Positions 9,846 to 10,848 of a stretch of 10,848 nucleotides of DNA are shown in pieces (within the stretch, counting starts at the first letter, position 1; the number at the start of each line of letters is the position of its first letter). The notes under the pieces were generated by a model. It was given only the letters and a program-made list of their open reading frames with translations. It did no database searches and was not told where the DNA came from. A program made the position numbers and the translations under genes. The DNA comes from Euperipatoides rowelli (Eukaryota; Onychophora; Udeonychophora; Euonychophora; Peripatopsidae). Location: the NCBI GenBank assembly GCA_003024985.2, contig PXIH01S0012672.1; one strand, given 5' to 3'.

Positions 9846-10282
9846 TTATAAAAATACATTGAAAATGAATAAATAAATAAATACAAGGCAAATTAGANAG
9901 AACAATCAACCAAGTTATACAAGTTAATCAACATGAATAAATAAAAGCTTTCAATGCATAAGGGTTTAATCTAACAACATCTAATTACAATCAGTCTATC
10001 TATCAATGATATTGATCTATTTCTTTTTTTTAATGCTAACTGTATCTTAAGTAAAATTTAAAATCGTTTACACTATTGTATATTTTATGGACTCTTTATT
10101 ATCAATATAAAACATACTGTATACTTTTAATTTTAGAATTTAATGCTGTTAGTTACATTACAATGTGAACTTTTAAATAAAATGATAGTGTATTTATATG
10201 TGCAGTACACAATAATTTTTGTTAAAATATTATTTTTCATGAATATCTGTACTTGCAATTTCAAAATGATTTGCCCCTAGGC

Positions 10283-10742
10283 CAATGATGGCGAAACTAT
10301 GTCACACGGGTCACTGGGTGACACACGAACACGATTTGGGTGGCACACCACTTGAACCCATTATGCATGGTGTAGTATTGTACATGTATTAAATAGGAAA
10401 TTGTAATTGTGACAACTGATCTTGCCCCAAATATGAAGGGTACATAATGGTTATGTGAAATTTCTTAATGAAGAAGTTCACCACCCTAGAAAGCGTTGTG
10501 CATGAAAGCAAGTATGAACTCATTTGAAAGTGTACTCTTCATGTAACTAAAATTGTGAACTTTATGTCTGCAAGTGCTCTAAATAATTGCCCGTTCTATA
10601 AGATGTTAGACGAGGTGGATTCTCAATATATTGGACTTCTTATGTACAATAATGTTAGCTGAGTCATGGTGGTACACGACATTTGAAAGTACAAAACCAA
10701 ACTTCAAATGGCACACAAGTCGGAAAAGGTTTGCCATCCCTG
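10283..10742 (+). mobile_element. Decayed, internally deleted hAT DNA transposon
   Basis: The left end reads CAATGATGGCGAAAC. The right end, reverse complemented, reads CAGGGATGGCAAACC. These are matching imperfect terminal inverted repeats of the CAGNGATGGCRAAC type found in many hAT elements. A subterminal hairpin follows the left end (TGTCAC at 10300-10305 pairs with GTGACA at 10318-10323). The interior keeps a piece of transposase on the plus strand. At about 460 bp it is far shorter than an autonomous hAT element, so it is a deletion derivative. The flanking 8-mers (CCCTAGGC on the left, CCAGTGCC on the right) do not match well, so the target duplication is eroded or one border is off. 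It lies in the intron, antisense to the host gene. Confidence 0.75.
10498..10662 (+). pseudogene. hAT transposase remnant (ZBED5/GTF2IRD2/SCAND3-like lineage)
   Basis: In one plus-strand frame the sequence reads VHESKYELI, a stop at 10525-10527, then KCTLHVTKIVNFMSASALNN, CPFYKMLDEVDSQYIG and LLMYNNVS before a stop at 10660-10662. The order VH(R/E), K(I/T)VNF, ALN, F, L-E-DS, LL-Y-V is the familiar segment just before the VRWLS motif of domesticated and active hAT transposases related to ZBED5, FAM200 and GTF2IRD2. The frame breaks at that motif: bases consistent with LS follow the Val in another frame, suggesting a small deletion. An internal stop, a frameshift and the absence of the rest of the gene make it non-functional. 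The family match is from memory, not a search. Confidence 0.7.
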
Positions 10743-10780
10743 CCAGTGCCGTAGCCAGAAATTTTTTTCGGGGGGAGAAA
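10743..10780. repeat. CAGTGCCGTAGCCAG plus poly-T/poly-G motif, probable end of a second dispersed repeat
   Basis: Directly abutting the hAT right end is CCAGTGCCGTAGCCAGAAATTTTTTTCGGGGGG. Very similar CAGTGGCGTAGCCAGG...TTTTCGGGGG strings are, as I recall, common in dispersed repeats of invertebrate genomes. I cannot name the family or give its other end. The hAT copy may have inserted beside or into it. Confidence 0.4.
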
Positions 10781-10783
10781 ATT

Positions 10784-10845
10784 GATATATACAGTATATA
10801 TGTATAAAGATATACACGGTATATATTGTATATATATATATAATA
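10784..10845. repeat. AT simple repeat with TATACAGTATA core
   Basis: This is a run of alternating A and T interrupted by TATACAGTATA, TATACACGGTATA and TATTGTATA. It matches the repeat type at the left end of the window and probably continues past the window edge. Confidence 0.75.
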
Positions 10846-10848
10846 AAA

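Larger units (their letters stand above)
9823..10848 (-). other. Partial intron upstream of the giant exon
   Basis: This is AT-rich non-coding DNA with no convincing exon. It holds an (AAAT)n stretch near 9867-9882, an ambiguous base (n) at 9898, one ATACTGTAT motif at 10114-10122, a decayed hAT copy and a terminal AT simple repeat. The donor site and the previous exon lie beyond the window. Confidence 0.65.

Noticed and set aside
9898-9898. Ambiguous base n
   Set aside because: A sequencing or assembly uncertainty inside the intron, with no effect on any feature.

Overview
The window looks like nuclear DNA from an invertebrate animal, possibly an arthropod. It is very AT-rich. One giant exon lies on the minus strand and opens at a splice acceptor, and the intron before it holds a decayed hAT transposon. 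There is no bacterial gene layout: no operons, ribosome binding sites, tRNA or rRNA genes, or CRISPR arrays. The species cannot be named from the sequence.

Layout, read on the minus strand from right to left. Positions 10848-9823 are intron, left incomplete by the window edge. It contains an internally deleted hAT copy (about 10283-10742), a GTAGCC/poly-G repeat motif beside its right end, and AT-rich simple repeat. A splice acceptor at 9823-9825 opens a single uninterrupted coding exon that runs to a TGA at 1221-1223. The exon encodes 2,866 complete residues, with the N-terminus in exons outside the window. It is followed by a 3' UTR with candidate poly(A) signals at 942-947 and 633-638. Positions 1-600 are AT-rich non-coding DNA with palindromic TATACTGTATA-type simple repeat.

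The protein is almost wholly low-complexity, rich in Ser, Lys, Glu, Asp and Asn. It has four zones: (1) a basic N-terminal part with nuclear-localisation-like clusters; (2) an RS-like tract with 15 SP-x-(R/K) motifs; (3) an acidic and mixed linker ending in an AT-hook-like basic cluster, followed by about 1,600 residues of degenerate repeats of roughly 40-50 residues built round a Lys-(Asp/Asn)-Trp-Glu core; (4) a Lys/Ser-rich tail ending in a short aromatic/acidic motif and a basic patch. This composition suggests a nuclear scaffold, chromatin or RNA-processing protein. No enzymatic or named folded domain is visible, so no gene name is given. The Trp-core repeat array is the most unusual feature.

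Residue numbers count from the first complete codon after the splice acceptor (nt 9821).
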